Numbered from the stretch's first letter, positions 53,843 to 62,834 are shown. The stretch is 64,000 nucleotides of DNA from Algibacter lectus (GCF_900112395.1 NZ_FOLN01000010.1:62001-126000), one strand, 5' to 3'. Numbers and translations are program-made. Notes: a model not told the origin generated them from the letters alone.

Positions 53843-55252
53843 TTATTTAAAAAGAACTTCTTTTCTTTCTTTTCGTGTGTTTATATATTCTAGCTTTTTA
53901 ATGTTATCTAAAATATCTTCACCATATTTTTCCTTTAGTTTTGAAATATCATCTATACTTTCAATTTTAGTGTCGTTAATTCCGGTAATAATATAGCCTT
54001 CGGAAATTCCTAAGTTAGAATACAACCATTTATTCTCTGTGTTCTTAACAATTACACCGTAATCTATTTGGTACTTCTCTTTAAAAGAATCTGATAAATC
54101 TTGTAAGTCCATTTTCATGAAATTAACGGTAAACATTTCAGTTTTTGTTAAGGTTACCGACACCGATTTTAAATCGTTCTTTCTGTATAATTCTACATTT
54201 ACTACATCATTCGGGCGCTTTGTTTTAATGTACCCGCTTAAATCTTCAAATTTAGAAATCTCGATATTGTCTAATTTCTTAATAACATCTCCTTTTTTAA
54301 TACCTGCTTTTTCGGCTCCAGAGTTTTTAATTACTTCGGCAACGTAAACACCTTCGGCGTAATTTACACCCATTTCTTCCGCTACAGCGCTATTAAAAGT
54401 TCCGCCTTGAATTCCTAACACGCCATTTTGTACGTTACCAAATTCCATAATATCTTCAATAACTTTACGTGCAATATTACTTGGTACAGCAAAAGAATAC
54501 CCAACGTAAGAACCAGTTTGAGATGAAATTGCCGTGTTAATTCCAATTAATTCTCCATTAGTATTTACTAGTGCTCCACCAGAGTTTCCTGGGTTTACGG
54601 CTGCATCGGTTTGTAAAAAGGATTGAGAACTTTGCCCTGTTAAATCTCTAGATTTTGCACTTATAATTCCTGCTGTTACCGTAGAGGTTAAGTTGAACGG
54701 GTTACCAACGGCTAAAACCCATTCGCCAATTTGCACGCTATCTGAATCTCCAAAAGTAACATATGGTAAATTTTCATCAGCGTCAATTTTTAACAGCGCG
54801 ATATCCGTTTTTGGATCGGTCCCAACAACTTCAGCAGTATACGTTTTATTGTTGTTTAATGTTACCGAAAGTTCGCTGGCGTTTTTAATAACGTGGTTAT
54901 TGGTAACAATATATCCATCGGCATTAATAATTACCCCAGAACCTGTACCCATTTGCGCGCGTTGAGGACTTCTTCCTGAAAAGAAATCTTGCAAGGTCAT
55001 TTGTCCAGAGCTAATAGTTACGTTTTTTACGTGTACCACAGCATGAACTGTATTATCTGCGGCAGTAGTAAAATCGGTATTTTCGGCAGCATTAAGCGCC
55101 ATGTTTAAATTATTTGTTGGTAAAAAAGTAGGTTGTTCGCTATTTGCTGCAACAACTACGGTGTTATCTTTTTCTAAAAAAACTTTGTACGCACCAAGAG
55201 TTATAACACCTCCTAATACGGATACCATTACTAAGGTTAAAATCTTCTTCAT
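53843..55252 (-). CDS. HtrA/Deg-family periplasmic serine protease
   Basis: The 469-residue protein has a signal anchor (about 5-25), a trypsin-like domain with the triad H120 (VTNNHVI), D150 (KTDIALLKID) and S224 (NPGNSGGALVN), and PDZ domains at about 285-370 and 385-465. It should degrade or refold damaged envelope proteins. The second PDZ is more diverged than the first. Upstream DNA carries three helically spaced TTTAACG repeats (55337-55365). Its closest named relatives are DegP/DegQ, but I do not assign one. Confidence 0.94.
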   Translation of the reverse strand: MKKILTLVMVSVLGGVITLGAYKVFLEKDNTVVVAANSEQPTFLPTNNLNMALNAAENTDFTTAADNTVHAVVHVKNVTISSGQMTLQDFFSGRSPQRAQMGTGSGVIINADGYIVTNNHVIKNASELSVTLNNNKTYTAEVVGTDPKTDIALLKIDADENLPYVTFGDSDSVQIGEWVLAVGNPFNLTSTVTAGIISAKSRDLTGQSSQSFLQTDAAVNPGNSGGALVNTNGELIGINTAISSQTGSYVGYSFAVPSNIARKVIEDIMEFGNVQNGVLGIQGGTFNSAVAEEMGVNYAEGVYVAEVIKNSGAEKAGIKKGDVIKKLDNIEISKFEDLSGYIKTKRPNDVVNVELYRKNDLKSVSVTLTKTEMFTVNFMKMDLQDLSDSFKEKYQIDYGVIVKNTENKWLYSNLGISEGYIITGINDTKIESIDDISKLKEKYGEDILDNIKKLEYINTRKERKEVLFK

Positions 55253-55573
55253 ATAATCTATAATTTTGAGTGTTTAAAATCGTGTTCCATCTTTTGAACA
55301 ATTAAAATTAATTATTTACAGAACATGAAATTTATTTTTAACGATTTTTAACGTACACTTTAACGCCTGTTTAACAGAGGTGTAAAGTGCGTTATTATCT
55401 TGGATTGTGTTATTAAGATATTTGTAATTAATGCTTTAATATAGGTTTTTATAGTTAAAATGTATTACGAAGTTAAAAGCTGTTTGTTACTTTTATTTTG
55501 TGTTTTTATGCATTATTTCCTCATTTTCTCAACAGAAAATTACATTCTTTATTCATATATTTGTTGACATATT
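55253..55573. other. Divergent regulatory region, htrA / dapF
   Basis: This 321-base non-coding gap contains TTTAACG at 55337-55343, 55347-55353 and 55359-55365 (spacing 10 and 12), overlapping an imperfect hairpin (55356-55362 with 55383-55389). Near dapF, TATATTTG (55556-55563) matches TAnnTTTG only 10 bases before the start codon. Confidence 0.5.
55556..55563 (+). promoter_or_regulatory. Possible -7 element for dapF (near-leaderless)
   Basis: TATATTTG ends 10 bases before the dapF ATG. If used, the mRNA leader would be only a few bases. The TTG partner is not evident. Confidence 0.4.
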
Positions 55574-56347
55574 ATGCAACAGACTTTTTATAAATATCAA
55601 GGAACAGGGAACGATTTTGTGATGGTTGATAACCGTCAGCAAGCGTTCAATAAAAGAGATGCCAAAAATATTGCTTTTTTGTGCGATAGACGTTTTGGGA
55701 TAGGAGCAGACGGACTTATTCTTCTAGAAAATCATGATACGCTAGATTTTAAAATGGTGTATTTTAATGCCGATGGTAACGAAAGTACCATGTGTGGAAA
55801 CGGAGGTCGCTGTTTGGTTGCTTTTGCAAAACATTTGGGTGTTATTGAAGATAAAGCTGTTTTTGAAGCTATCGATGGTTTACATCATGCTGAAATTGAA
55901 GGCGATATTGTGAAGTTACAAATGTTGGATGTTGATGTTGTGGAAAAGTTTGATAATTATGTGTTTTTAAACACCGGATCGCCGCACCATGTTCAATTTG
56001 AAGATGCTATTGAGTATTTTAATATTAAGGAAAAAGGTTCTAAAATTAGAAATGGTGAACCTTATTTTACAGAAGGTACAAACGTGAATTTTGTAAAAAA
56101 GGTAAATGATGAAGTTTTTAGAGTGCGCACTTACGAGCGTGGTGTAGAAGATGAAACATTATCTTGCGGAACAGGTGTAACGGCCGTTGCTATTGCTATG
56201 CATGCTATAAATGAAACTACAGAAACTTTGATAAAATTAAATGTTCAGGGCGGAAAATTGAAAGTAAGTTTCGATGTTGACAATGGTGTTTACAAAAATG
56301 TTTGGCTTATTGGTCCTGCAAAATTTGTATTTAAAGGCGAAATATGA
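55574..56347 (+). CDS. dapF: Diaminopimelate epimerase
   Basis: The 257-residue enzyme converts LL- to meso-diaminopimelate for lysine and peptidoglycan synthesis. It has the twin catalytic cysteines: C74 in STMCGNGGRC and the second in ETLSCGTGVTA (around 200). FYKYQGTGNDFVMVDNR and GIGADGLILLE at the N-terminus are also diagnostic. It overlaps the next gene by 4 bases and leads a run that includes the murein enzyme gene mltG. Confidence 0.97.
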   Translation: MQQTFYKYQGTGNDFVMVDNRQQAFNKRDAKNIAFLCDRRFGIGADGLILLENHDTLDFKMVYFNADGNESTMCGNGGRCLVAFAKHLGVIEDKAVFEAIDGLHHAEIEGDIVKLQMLDVDVVEKFDNYVFLNTGSPHHVQFEDAIEYFNIKEKGSKIRNGEPYFTEGTNVNFVKKVNDEVFRVRTYERGVEDETLSCGTGVTAVAIAMHAINETTETLIKLNVQGGKLKVSFDVDNGVYKNVWLIGPAKFVFKGEI

Positions 56348-56868
56348 TAACTCTAAAAGGCGAACATATCTATTTGCGCGCTTTAGAGCCTGAAGATTTA
56401 GAATTTATTCATGCTGTTGAAAACGACGAGGCTGTTTGGGAAATTAGTAATACACAAACGCCATATTCTAAGTTTTTAATTAAGCAATATTTAGAGGAGG
56501 CTCACCGAGATATTTACGATGTAAAGCAACTCCGTTTAGTGATTTCTACAAATGAAGATAAAGCTATTGGCCTAATTGATTTGTTCGATTTCGATTTTAA
56601 AAATGGACGTGCTGGTATTGGAATATTAATTAAAGATGAAGAAAATAGAAGCAAAGGGGCAGGTAAGGAAGCTTTGGCTTTATTGATAAACTACAGTTTC
56701 ACTCATTTGGATCTTCATCAGCTTTATTGTAATATTTCCGAAGAAAATACTACAAGTGTCAAACTGTTTACCAATCAGGGTTTTGAACAAATTGGATTAA
56801 AAAAAGATTGGAACTATATTAATGGTTCTTATAAAAACGAATATTTATTTCAGCTTATTAAAAATTAA
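56344..56868 (+). CDS. GNAT-family N-acetyltransferase
   Basis: The 174-residue protein belongs to the RimJ/RimL-like branch: ITLKGEHIYLRALEPEDLEFIH at the N-terminus, AIGLIDLFDFDFKNGRAGIGILI and the acetyl-CoA loop ENRSKGAGKEAL, then LHQLYCNISEENTTSVKLFTNQGFEQIG. The substrate (protein N-terminus, polyamine such as spermidine, or an amino sugar) cannot be told. It overlaps dapF by 4 bases and abuts mltG, so it is translationally coupled. Confidence 0.88.
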   Translation: MITLKGEHIYLRALEPEDLEFIHAVENDEAVWEISNTQTPYSKFLIKQYLEEAHRDIYDVKQLRLVISTNEDKAIGLIDLFDFDFKNGRAGIGILIKDEENRSKGAGKEALALLINYSFTHLDLHQLYCNISEENTTSVKLFTNQGFEQIGLKKDWNYINGSYKNEYLFQLIKN

Positions 56869-57912
56869 ATGTACATAAAAAAAATACTTATTGCTATTGC
56901 TGTTATTGGGCTTCTTGTAGCCGCATTTTTTGCAAACTTTGTTTACAAAGCAATGCTAAGGCCAAATACGGCTTTTAATAATGAAACGGCTTATGTTTAT
57001 ATATCTAGTAATGCAACTTATAGCGAGGTTAGAAGTCAGTTAGAGCCTTTACTTGATGATATTGAGTCGTTTGATGATTTAGCTGAACAAAAAAAATACA
57101 TCTCTAATATTAGAGCAGGGAAGTTTGCTATAAAAAAGGGAATGACTAATAACGATATTATTAATTCTATTAGAAGTGGTAATATAGCTATTAAGGTATC
57201 TTTTAATAATCAATCTACTTTAGAAAAACTGGCAGGACGTGTTTCTAAAGAAATCGAAGCAGATAGTTTGTCTTTGTTGAAAGCTATGACGGATAAAACG
57301 TTTTTAGCTGAAAATAAATTCAATGAAGCCACAGCTTTAGGAATGTATTTACCTAATAGTTATGAGGTTTTTTGGAACACCGATGCAGAAGGTTTTAGAA
57401 ATAGAATGCTTAAAGAATATAAGCGCTTTTGGAATGCTACTAGAACAAAAAAAGCTGAAGCCATTGGTTTAGAGCCTAATGAAGTGATTGCATTGGCCTC
57501 TATTGTTTACGAGGAATCGAAGCAAGCTAGCGAGCAACCAACCATTGCAGGTGTGTACATGAATAGGTTAAGAATTGGTATGCCTTTACAAGCCGATCCT
57601 ACTTTAAAATTTGCTGCATATCAATTACCTAAGTATAAAAACACAGTAATTAAGCGTGTTTTAAATGTGCATAAAGATATAGATTCACCTTATAATACAT
57701 ATCAAAATCGTGGTTTGCCACCAGGTTTAATTGCCATGCCTGATATCTCGGCTATAGATGCGGTTTTAAATTACGAAAAGCATCAATATCTTTACTTTGC
57801 TGCAAATGCTAAAAAGTTTGGCTTCCATAAGTTTGCTAAAACTTTAGCGCAGCATAATGTAAACGCTAGAGAATATCAACGCTTTTTATCTGCTCAAGGT
57901 ATTAATAAATAG
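56869..57912 (+). CDS. mltG: Endolytic murein transglycosylase MltG
   Basis: The 347-residue protein has one N-terminal transmembrane helix (about 5-25) and a YceG-like/MltG domain with a LysM-like N-terminal part (NATYSEVRSQLEPL, GKFAIKKGMTNNDII) and the catalytic region YEESKQASEQPTIAGVYMNRLRIGMPLQADPTLKFA (Glu of the YEES motif). It cleaves nascent glycan strands in the periplasm and sets their length. It abuts the GNAT gene and overlaps the DUF2279 gene by one base. Confidence 0.95.
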   Translation: MYIKKILIAIAVIGLLVAAFFANFVYKAMLRPNTAFNNETAYVYISSNATYSEVRSQLEPLLDDIESFDDLAEQKKYISNIRAGKFAIKKGMTNNDIINSIRSGNIAIKVSFNNQSTLEKLAGRVSKEIEADSLSLLKAMTDKTFLAENKFNEATALGMYLPNSYEVFWNTDAEGFRNRMLKEYKRFWNATRTKKAEAIGLEPNEVIALASIVYEESKQASEQPTIAGVYMNRLRIGMPLQADPTLKFAAYQLPKYKNTVIKRVLNVHKDIDSPYNTYQNRGLPPGLIAMPDISAIDAVLNYEKHQYLYFAANAKKFGFHKFAKTLAQHNVNAREYQRFLSAQGINK

Positions 57913-58823
57913 TGATGGCTTTTAAAGTGAAGTACGCGCTATTTTTACTTTTAGTGTCGTCGGTTGCCTTTTCTCAAAAAGAATTTAATTCTTTTTTTAT
58001 ACCTAGTGATTCTTTAAATACCTCGCGGCGTAATGTTGTGGTTTATAGTGAAGCTGCACTTGCAAGTATTACTTTAATTGGGTTAAACCAACTGTGGTAT
58101 GCCGATTACGAGCGTTCAAAATTCCATACCTTAAATGATAATGATGAGTGGTTGCAAATGGATAAATTTGGCCATGCCTTTTCAGCTTATCAAATGGGGA
58201 AGCATGGTGCACAGCTTTTAAATTGGAGTGGTGTAAGTGGAAAAGGTCAAATTTTATATGGTGCTACTTTAGGCTTTGGATTTCTTACAGCTGTAGAAAT
58301 GCTGGATGGTTATTCTGATGAATGGGGTTTTTCTTGGGGTGATATTTTAGCAAATGCATCGGGTACAAGTTTGTATATTGGGCAAGAATTATTGTGGAAA
58401 GAGCAACGAATTGCGCTTAAATACAGTTTTCATCAAACAAAATATGCTAAACAAAACCCAGATAAGCTTGGAAACGGACTATTAGAAGAGGTGTTAAAGG
58501 ATTATAATGGGCAAACCTATTGGCTTAGTGCTAACATGCATGCGTTCTTTAAGGACAGTAAGATTCCAAAATGGCTCAATCTAGCTGTGGGTTACGGTGG
58601 AGAGGGCATGTTGGCTGGTGTAAGCAGTAATGTTAATGATTTGTTAATTAGTGATTTACGGCACAGGCAGGTCTTTTTAAGCCTTGATCTTGATTTAGAA
58701 CATATAAAAACAAATTCAGCCTTTCTAAAAACTGTTTTTAGTGTTTTTAACATGATAAAATTACCATTTCCAACTCTCGAATTTGGTAAAAAAGGCTGTG
58801 TATTTCATCTATTGTACATTTGA
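57912..58823 (+). CDS. DUF2279-family protein (YfiM-like)
   Basis: The 303-residue protein has a signal peptide (about 1-20, ending AFSQ) and the family pattern MDKFGHAFSAYQMGKHG, FLTAVEMLDGYSDEWGFSWGDILANASGTSLYIGQE and FHQTKYA. DUF2279 proteins are presumed envelope proteins of unknown function. Its start overlaps the mltG stop codon, so it may have a cell-wall-related role (inference from context). Confidence 0.82.
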   Translation: MMAFKVKYALFLLLVSSVAFSQKEFNSFFIPSDSLNTSRRNVVVYSEAALASITLIGLNQLWYADYERSKFHTLNDNDEWLQMDKFGHAFSAYQMGKHGAQLLNWSGVSGKGQILYGATLGFGFLTAVEMLDGYSDEWGFSWGDILANASGTSLYIGQELLWKEQRIALKYSFHQTKYAKQNPDKLGNGLLEEVLKDYNGQTYWLSANMHAFFKDSKIPKWLNLAVGYGGEGMLAGVSSNVNDLLISDLRHRQVFLSLDLDLEHIKTNSAFLKTVFSVFNMIKLPFPTLEFGKKGCVFHLLYI

Positions 58824-58846
58824 TTTGTGTCGTTAAACGATTAATT

Positions 58847-58876
58847 TTGTTAGTTTTAGAAAAAGCCGTACTTTTG
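58847..58876 (+). promoter_or_regulatory. Promoter of the lysozyme-fold gene
   Basis: TTG (58847-58849), a spacer of exactly 19 and TACTTTTG (58869-58876) match the Bacteroidota consensus. Confidence 0.72.
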
Positions 58877-58888
58877 CACGCTCAAAAT

Positions 58889-58920
58889 TTCAGGTGAATT
58901 TAAATTGTAATTTCACTGAA
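58889..58920 (+). promoter_or_regulatory. 5'-UTR stem-loop
   Basis: TTCAGGTGAA (58889-58898) pairs with TTTCACTGAA (58911-58920) with a single bulged G. It lies between the promoter and the start codon at 58934. Its role is unknown; it could stabilise the mRNA or be a regulatory leader. Confidence 0.45.
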
Positions 58921-58933
58921 GAATTTAGACATT

Positions 58934-59596
58934 ATGACAAAGAATATTGCAAGTTACTTAGTCTTGGTACTTTTTACAGTAATTGTGTTAAGTGTGTCGT
59001 TTTCATCAAATGATTCGATCGTAGATTTAAGTAAATATTCAACAGCAGGCTTAGAGTTAAATTATACTGTAAGTCTGGACGAAGGTATCAAAGATGATAT
59101 TTTACTGTCAAACGACGAGGACAATGAATTTTCTCCATTTTTGGGAAAATCATTTGTAGGATTTAAAGAAGCTATAGGCTTTAAAGAATCTAGAGGTAAT
59201 TACGCTATTGTAAATACTTTTGGTTATTTAGGCAAATATCAATTTGGGACAGAAACTTTAAAGATGATTGGGATTAATAATCCGGAGGCATTTTTAAAAA
59301 GTCCTAAATTACAAGAAAAGGCATTTATTGCCAACGCTGCAAGAAACAAATGGATTTTGCGACGTGACATTAAAAACTTTGTAGGGCGCCGCATTAACGG
59401 TGTGTTAGTTACAGAATCTGGTATTCTAGCAGCGGCACATTTAGCTGGTCCTGGCAGTGTTAAAACTTATTTAAGGAGTTATGGTTTAGATAACTTCGCT
59501 GATGGTTTTGGAACCACAGTACAGTATTACATGAAGCGATTTTCTGGTTACGACACTTCGTTTGTAAAACCAGATAGACGAGCAAAAGCCATCTAA
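58934..59596 (+). CDS. Exported lysozyme-fold (transglycosylase-like) protein
   Basis: The 220-residue protein has a signal sequence or anchor (about 6-26) and, after an acidic linker, a lysozyme-like segment GFKESRGNYAIVNTFGYLGKYQFG (catalytic-type Glu, then the GKYQF substrate-cleft motif), followed by AAAHLAGPGSVKTYL. Peptidoglycan hydrolases of the goose-lysozyme or Slt fold share this E-S-x-G ... GxxQF pattern. It probably acts on murein in the periplasm. I recall homologues being called peptidoglycan-binding LysM proteins, but no LysM is present here. Confidence 0.78.
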   Translation: MTKNIASYLVLVLFTVIVLSVSFSSNDSIVDLSKYSTAGLELNYTVSLDEGIKDDILLSNDEDNEFSPFLGKSFVGFKEAIGFKESRGNYAIVNTFGYLGKYQFGTETLKMIGINNPEAFLKSPKLQEKAFIANAARNKWILRRDIKNFVGRRINGVLVTESGILAAAHLAGPGSVKTYLRSYGLDNFADGFGTTVQYYMKRFSGYDTSFVKPDRRAKAI

Positions 59597-59608
59597 AAGG
59601 GGTTTAAA

Positions 59609-60325
59609 TTAGCTTTTATGTATAATGAATAGCGTTGGTCTTTTATGAAGGTCAACGCTATTTTTTTGCCAAGCTGCGGCATTTTTAGTTTTTATAAACT
59701 CCGTGTCTAAAGTAATATCGCAAGCCACACAGATATCTGTGTTTTTCTCTAAAATGCTGCTTAAATCTTCTAGCATTTTGTTATTTCTATAAGGAGTTTC
59801 AATAAACAATTGAGATTGATTATGTTCGAAAGATAAGCGTTCTAAGCGTTTAATTTCGGCTTTACGCTCAGCTTTATCAATAGGTAAGTAGCCGTTAAAA
59901 GCAAAGCTCTGTCCGTTCATGCCAGAACTCATCATAGCCATTAAAATAGACGATGGTCCAACAAGTGGTACTACCTTTATGTTTTTTTCATGAGCTATTT
60001 TTACAACATCAGCTCCTGGATCTGCTACACCAGGGCAACCTGCTTCAGATAAAAGGCCTACGTTAATACCTGTTAAACAAGGATTTAAAAAGGCTGGTAA
60101 TTCGCTAGCTTCTGTACGTTTGTTTAAAAGAAACAATTGTAAAGCGGGTTGTGATTTTGCCGGACATATCTTCTTTATAAATCGACGTGCTGTTTTTTCA
60201 TTTTCAACAATAAAAACATCAATTTTATCTATAGTATTTTTTACAGTTATAGGCAAAACATCAAGTGGATTATTGTCTCCTAAAGTGGTTGGTATTAAGT
60301 AAAGTTGGCCTATAGCAGATGTCAT
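59609..60325 (-). CDS. RsmI-like SAM-dependent methyltransferase (tetrapyrrole methylase fold)
   Basis: The 238-residue protein has GQLYLIPTTLGDNNP at the N-terminus, the mid-domain VGLLSEAGCPGVADPGADVV and LVGPSSILMAMMSSGMNGQSFAFNGYLP, matching RsmI-type methylases that 2'-O-methylate C1402 of 16S rRNA. Compared with RsmI it is short and starts differently (PTTLGD where RsmI has a PTPIGN-type loop), so it may be a paralogue with another RNA target. It starts one base after the phosphatase stop codon and forms an operon with dnaA. Confidence 0.86.
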   Translation of the reverse strand: MTSAIGQLYLIPTTLGDNNPLDVLPITVKNTIDKIDVFIVENEKTARRFIKKICPAKSQPALQLFLLNKRTEASELPAFLNPCLTGINVGLLSEAGCPGVADPGADVVKIAHEKNIKVVPLVGPSSILMAMMSSGMNGQSFAFNGYLPIDKAERKAEIKRLERLSFEHNQSQLFIETPYRNNKMLEDLSSILEKNTDICVACDITLDTEFIKTKNAAAWQKNSVDLHKRPTLFIIHKS

Positions 60326-60326
60326 T

Positions 60327-60782
60327 TTATTCCGAAGTTAAATTATGGGCAATAGATATGCATGCTTCATTTAGCATGTTGTAAATGTTTTCAAATCCAT
60401 TGGTTCCTCCGTAATAAGGATCTGGTACATTAAAATCTTGAGCTGGGTAAACTTCGTTTAAAATGAAATTTACTTTAGAAACGTCTTCATTGTTTCTCGC
60501 TAGTTTTATAACATTGTTGTAGTTAGAGTCGTCCATAACATAAATAAGATCGAAGGTATCAAAATCGGAAACCGAAAATTGCCTTCCTCTTAAGTTTGAA
60601 ATATTTATGCCATACTTTTTAGCTACAGCAATAGAACGCGGATCTGGTGCATTACCGGTGTGGTAATTTGCGGTTCCTGCAGAATCTACAATAAAGTGTT
60701 TTGGTAGTTTTGCTCTTAAAATACCTTCGGCAAGTGGGGAACGACAAATGTTTCCCAAGCATACCATCAGAATTTTAGTCAT
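60327..60782 (-). CDS. Low-molecular-weight protein-tyrosine phosphatase
   Basis: The 151-residue protein has the P-loop C8LGNICRS15 with catalytic Cys8 and Arg14, followed by SPLAEG, and the general-acid loop DPYYGG (around 125). Such enzymes dephosphorylate phosphotyrosine on proteins; in many bacteria they counteract BY-kinases of polysaccharide export, but no such kinase is in this window. It lies 12 bases after dnaA and 1 base before the methylase. Confidence 0.95.
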   Translation of the reverse strand: MTKILMVCLGNICRSPLAEGILRAKLPKHFIVDSAGTANYHTGNAPDPRSIAVAKKYGINISNLRGRQFSVSDFDTFDLIYVMDDSNYNNVIKLARNNEDVSKVNFILNEVYPAQDFNVPDPYYGGTNGFENIYNMLNEACISIAHNLTSE

Positions 60783-60794
60783 TTTAAAACAGTT

Positions 60795-62222
60795 TTAAAC
60801 AGAAAGTTTTTTCGAAATATCTTCAACGTATTTTTTAAATTGTTTATCTGTTGAAGATAAGTTGTCTACCGTTTTACATGCGTGTAAAACCGTTGCGTGG
60901 TCGCGTTTTCCTATTTGAGAACCAATACTTGCTAACGATGCTTTTGTTAATTTCTTAGCAAAAAACATAGCTAATTGTCTGGCTTGTACAATATGGCGTT
61001 TTCTAGTTTTAGATTGCAGTGTATCGATATCCATTTGGAAATAATCCGATACTACTTTTTGAATGTAATCTATAGAAACTTCGCGTTTTGTGTTTTTCAC
61101 AAACTTCTCAACAATGGTTCTCGCTAAATCAATAGTGATTTCTTTTTTGTTGAAAGAGGATTGTGCTATTAACGAAATAATAGCGCCTTCTAATTCGCGG
61201 ACGTTAGTTTTTATGTTTTTAGCAACATAATCTATAATGTCTTCTGGCATTTCAACACCATCGCGATATAATTTATTCTTTAAAATAGAAACGCGTGTTT
61301 CAAAATCAGGATGTTGTAACTCTGCTGAAAGTCCCCATTTAAAACGAGATAATAAGCGTTGTTCAATATCTTGCATATCAACAGGTGCTTTATCACTTGT
61401 TAATATCACTTGTTTTCCATTTTGATGTAAATGATTAAAAATGTGAAAGAAAACATCTTGTGTTCCTGTTTTTCCTGTTAGGAATTGCACATCATCAATA
61501 ATTAAAACATCTATAATTTGATAGAAATGAATAAAATCGTTTCTATTATTTTTCTTAACAGAATCTATATATTGTTGCGTAAATTTTTCAGCAGAAATAT
61601 ATAAAACCGTTTTTTCAGGATATTTATCTTTAATATCAACACCAATAGCGTGCGCCAAATGCGTTTTACCTAGACCAACACCTCCAAAAATTAATAATGG
61701 ATTAAAAGATGTGCCACCTGGCTTAGCCGCTACAGCTAATCCTGCACTTCTAGCTAAACGGTTAGAATCACCTTCTAAAAAGTTTTCGAAACTGTAATTA
61801 GGGTTTAATTGCGACTCTATTTTTACATTTCTAATTCCTGGAATTACAAACGGATTACGTAATTCGGGGTTTTTATTGTTTAAAGGAATGTCTACATCTT
61901 GTGATTTTAAACCACTTCTGTTAGAACTCGGAATTCTTTCTGTAAAAGGTTGTTTGTTGCCATATGTGTTTTCCATTTTAATAATGTAAACTAGCTTGGC
62001 TTTTTCACCTAATTCTTTAGTTAGGGATACTTTTAAAATCTTAACATAGTGCTCTTCTAACCATTCGTAGAAGAACTTACTGGGCACCTGAATGCTTAAA
62101 GCATTATCAGTTAGTTTAACTGCTATTATTGGTTCAAACCAGGTTTTATAAGCTTGCGGTTGAATATTATCCTTTATGAATTCTAGACAATTATTCCATA
62201 CCGTTTGCGCAGTTATACTCAT
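60795..62222 (-). CDS. dnaA: Chromosomal replication initiator DnaA
   Basis: The 475-residue protein has domain I (about 1-85; SITAQTVWNNCLEFIKDNI), a short linker, the AAA+ domain III with Walker A GGVGLGKTHLAHAIG and Walker B LIIDDVQFLTG, and domain IV (about 370-475) with KTRKRHIVQARQLAMFFAKKLT and the DnaA signature IGSQIGKRDHATVLHACK. It opens oriC. The usual dnaN and recF neighbours are absent; instead dnaA heads an operon with a phosphatase and an RsmI-like methylase. The 181-base upstream gap has no clear DnaA-box cluster. Confidence 0.98.
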   Translation of the reverse strand: MSITAQTVWNNCLEFIKDNIQPQAYKTWFEPIIAVKLTDNALSIQVPSKFFYEWLEEHYVKILKVSLTKELGEKAKLVYIIKMENTYGNKQPFTERIPSSNRSGLKSQDVDIPLNNKNPELRNPFVIPGIRNVKIESQLNPNYSFENFLEGDSNRLARSAGLAVAAKPGGTSFNPLLIFGGVGLGKTHLAHAIGVDIKDKYPEKTVLYISAEKFTQQYIDSVKKNNRNDFIHFYQIIDVLIIDDVQFLTGKTGTQDVFFHIFNHLHQNGKQVILTSDKAPVDMQDIEQRLLSRFKWGLSAELQHPDFETRVSILKNKLYRDGVEMPEDIIDYVAKNIKTNVRELEGAIISLIAQSSFNKKEITIDLARTIVEKFVKNTKREVSIDYIQKVVSDYFQMDIDTLQSKTRKRHIVQARQLAMFFAKKLTKASLASIGSQIGKRDHATVLHACKTVDNLSSTDKQFKKYVEDISKKLSV

Positions 62223-62403
62223 TTTAAAGACTCTTGTTGTTTGTTAATTTTATGGATGAAAAAACGAATTTCCATATCCCTCCATTTTGTGCTTGGCAAA
62301 GATGTGAACAAAATTCTTAAAAAAAAAATGAATTACTATTGAATAATTGGAATTTTTTCCTCAAGTTTAAGCACATGTCGAAACTACAAAAAATTATTCA
62401 AAT

Positions 62404-62808
62404 ATGGTCGTGAAATCCGATGAAATACAAATAAGAGTGAGATACGGTGAAACAGACCAAATGGGAGTCGTTTATCACGGAAATTATGCATTATATTTAG
62501 AAATGGGCCGTATTGAATGGCTAAGAAAACTAGGCATTTCATATAAAACTATGGAAGAAAATGGAATTATGTTGCCAGTGGTTTCTTTAAATGTAAATTA
62601 TAAAAAACCAGCAGGTTACGATGACCTAATTAATGTAAAAACACAACTCAAAAAAAGACCCACTGCCAAAATAGAATTTGAGTACGAAATTACAAATGAG
62701 CAAGGTGAGCTTTTGTCTACAGCAAGCACGATTTTAGTGTTTGTAGACATGAAAACGAAGCGTCCAACAAAAGCACCTCAATATATTTTAGATATTCTTG
62801 AGGGATAA
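62404..62808 (+). CDS. YbgC/4HBT-family acyl-CoA thioesterase
   Basis: The 134-residue hot-dog-fold protein has the catalytic signature RYGETDQMGVVYHGNYALYLEMGRIEWLR (Asp in the ETDQMG segment) and a closing TASTILVFVDMKTKRP. These enzymes hydrolyse short- to medium-chain acyl-CoA or acyl-ACP thioesters; the chain specificity is not predictable. It is divergent from dnaA and is followed by convergent genes. Confidence 0.92.
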   Translation: MVVKSDEIQIRVRYGETDQMGVVYHGNYALYLEMGRIEWLRKLGISYKTMEENGIMLPVVSLNVNYKKPAGYDDLINVKTQLKKRPTAKIEFEYEITNEQGELLSTASTILVFVDMKTKRPTKAPQYILDILEG

Positions 62809-62834
62809 AAATTTTTTATTTTTTTTGAACGGAT

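Noticed and set aside
62223-62403. oriC beside dnaA
   Set aside because: The 181-base gap has only one weak box-like word (TGTGAACAA near 62294) and no cluster of TTATCCACA-type boxes.
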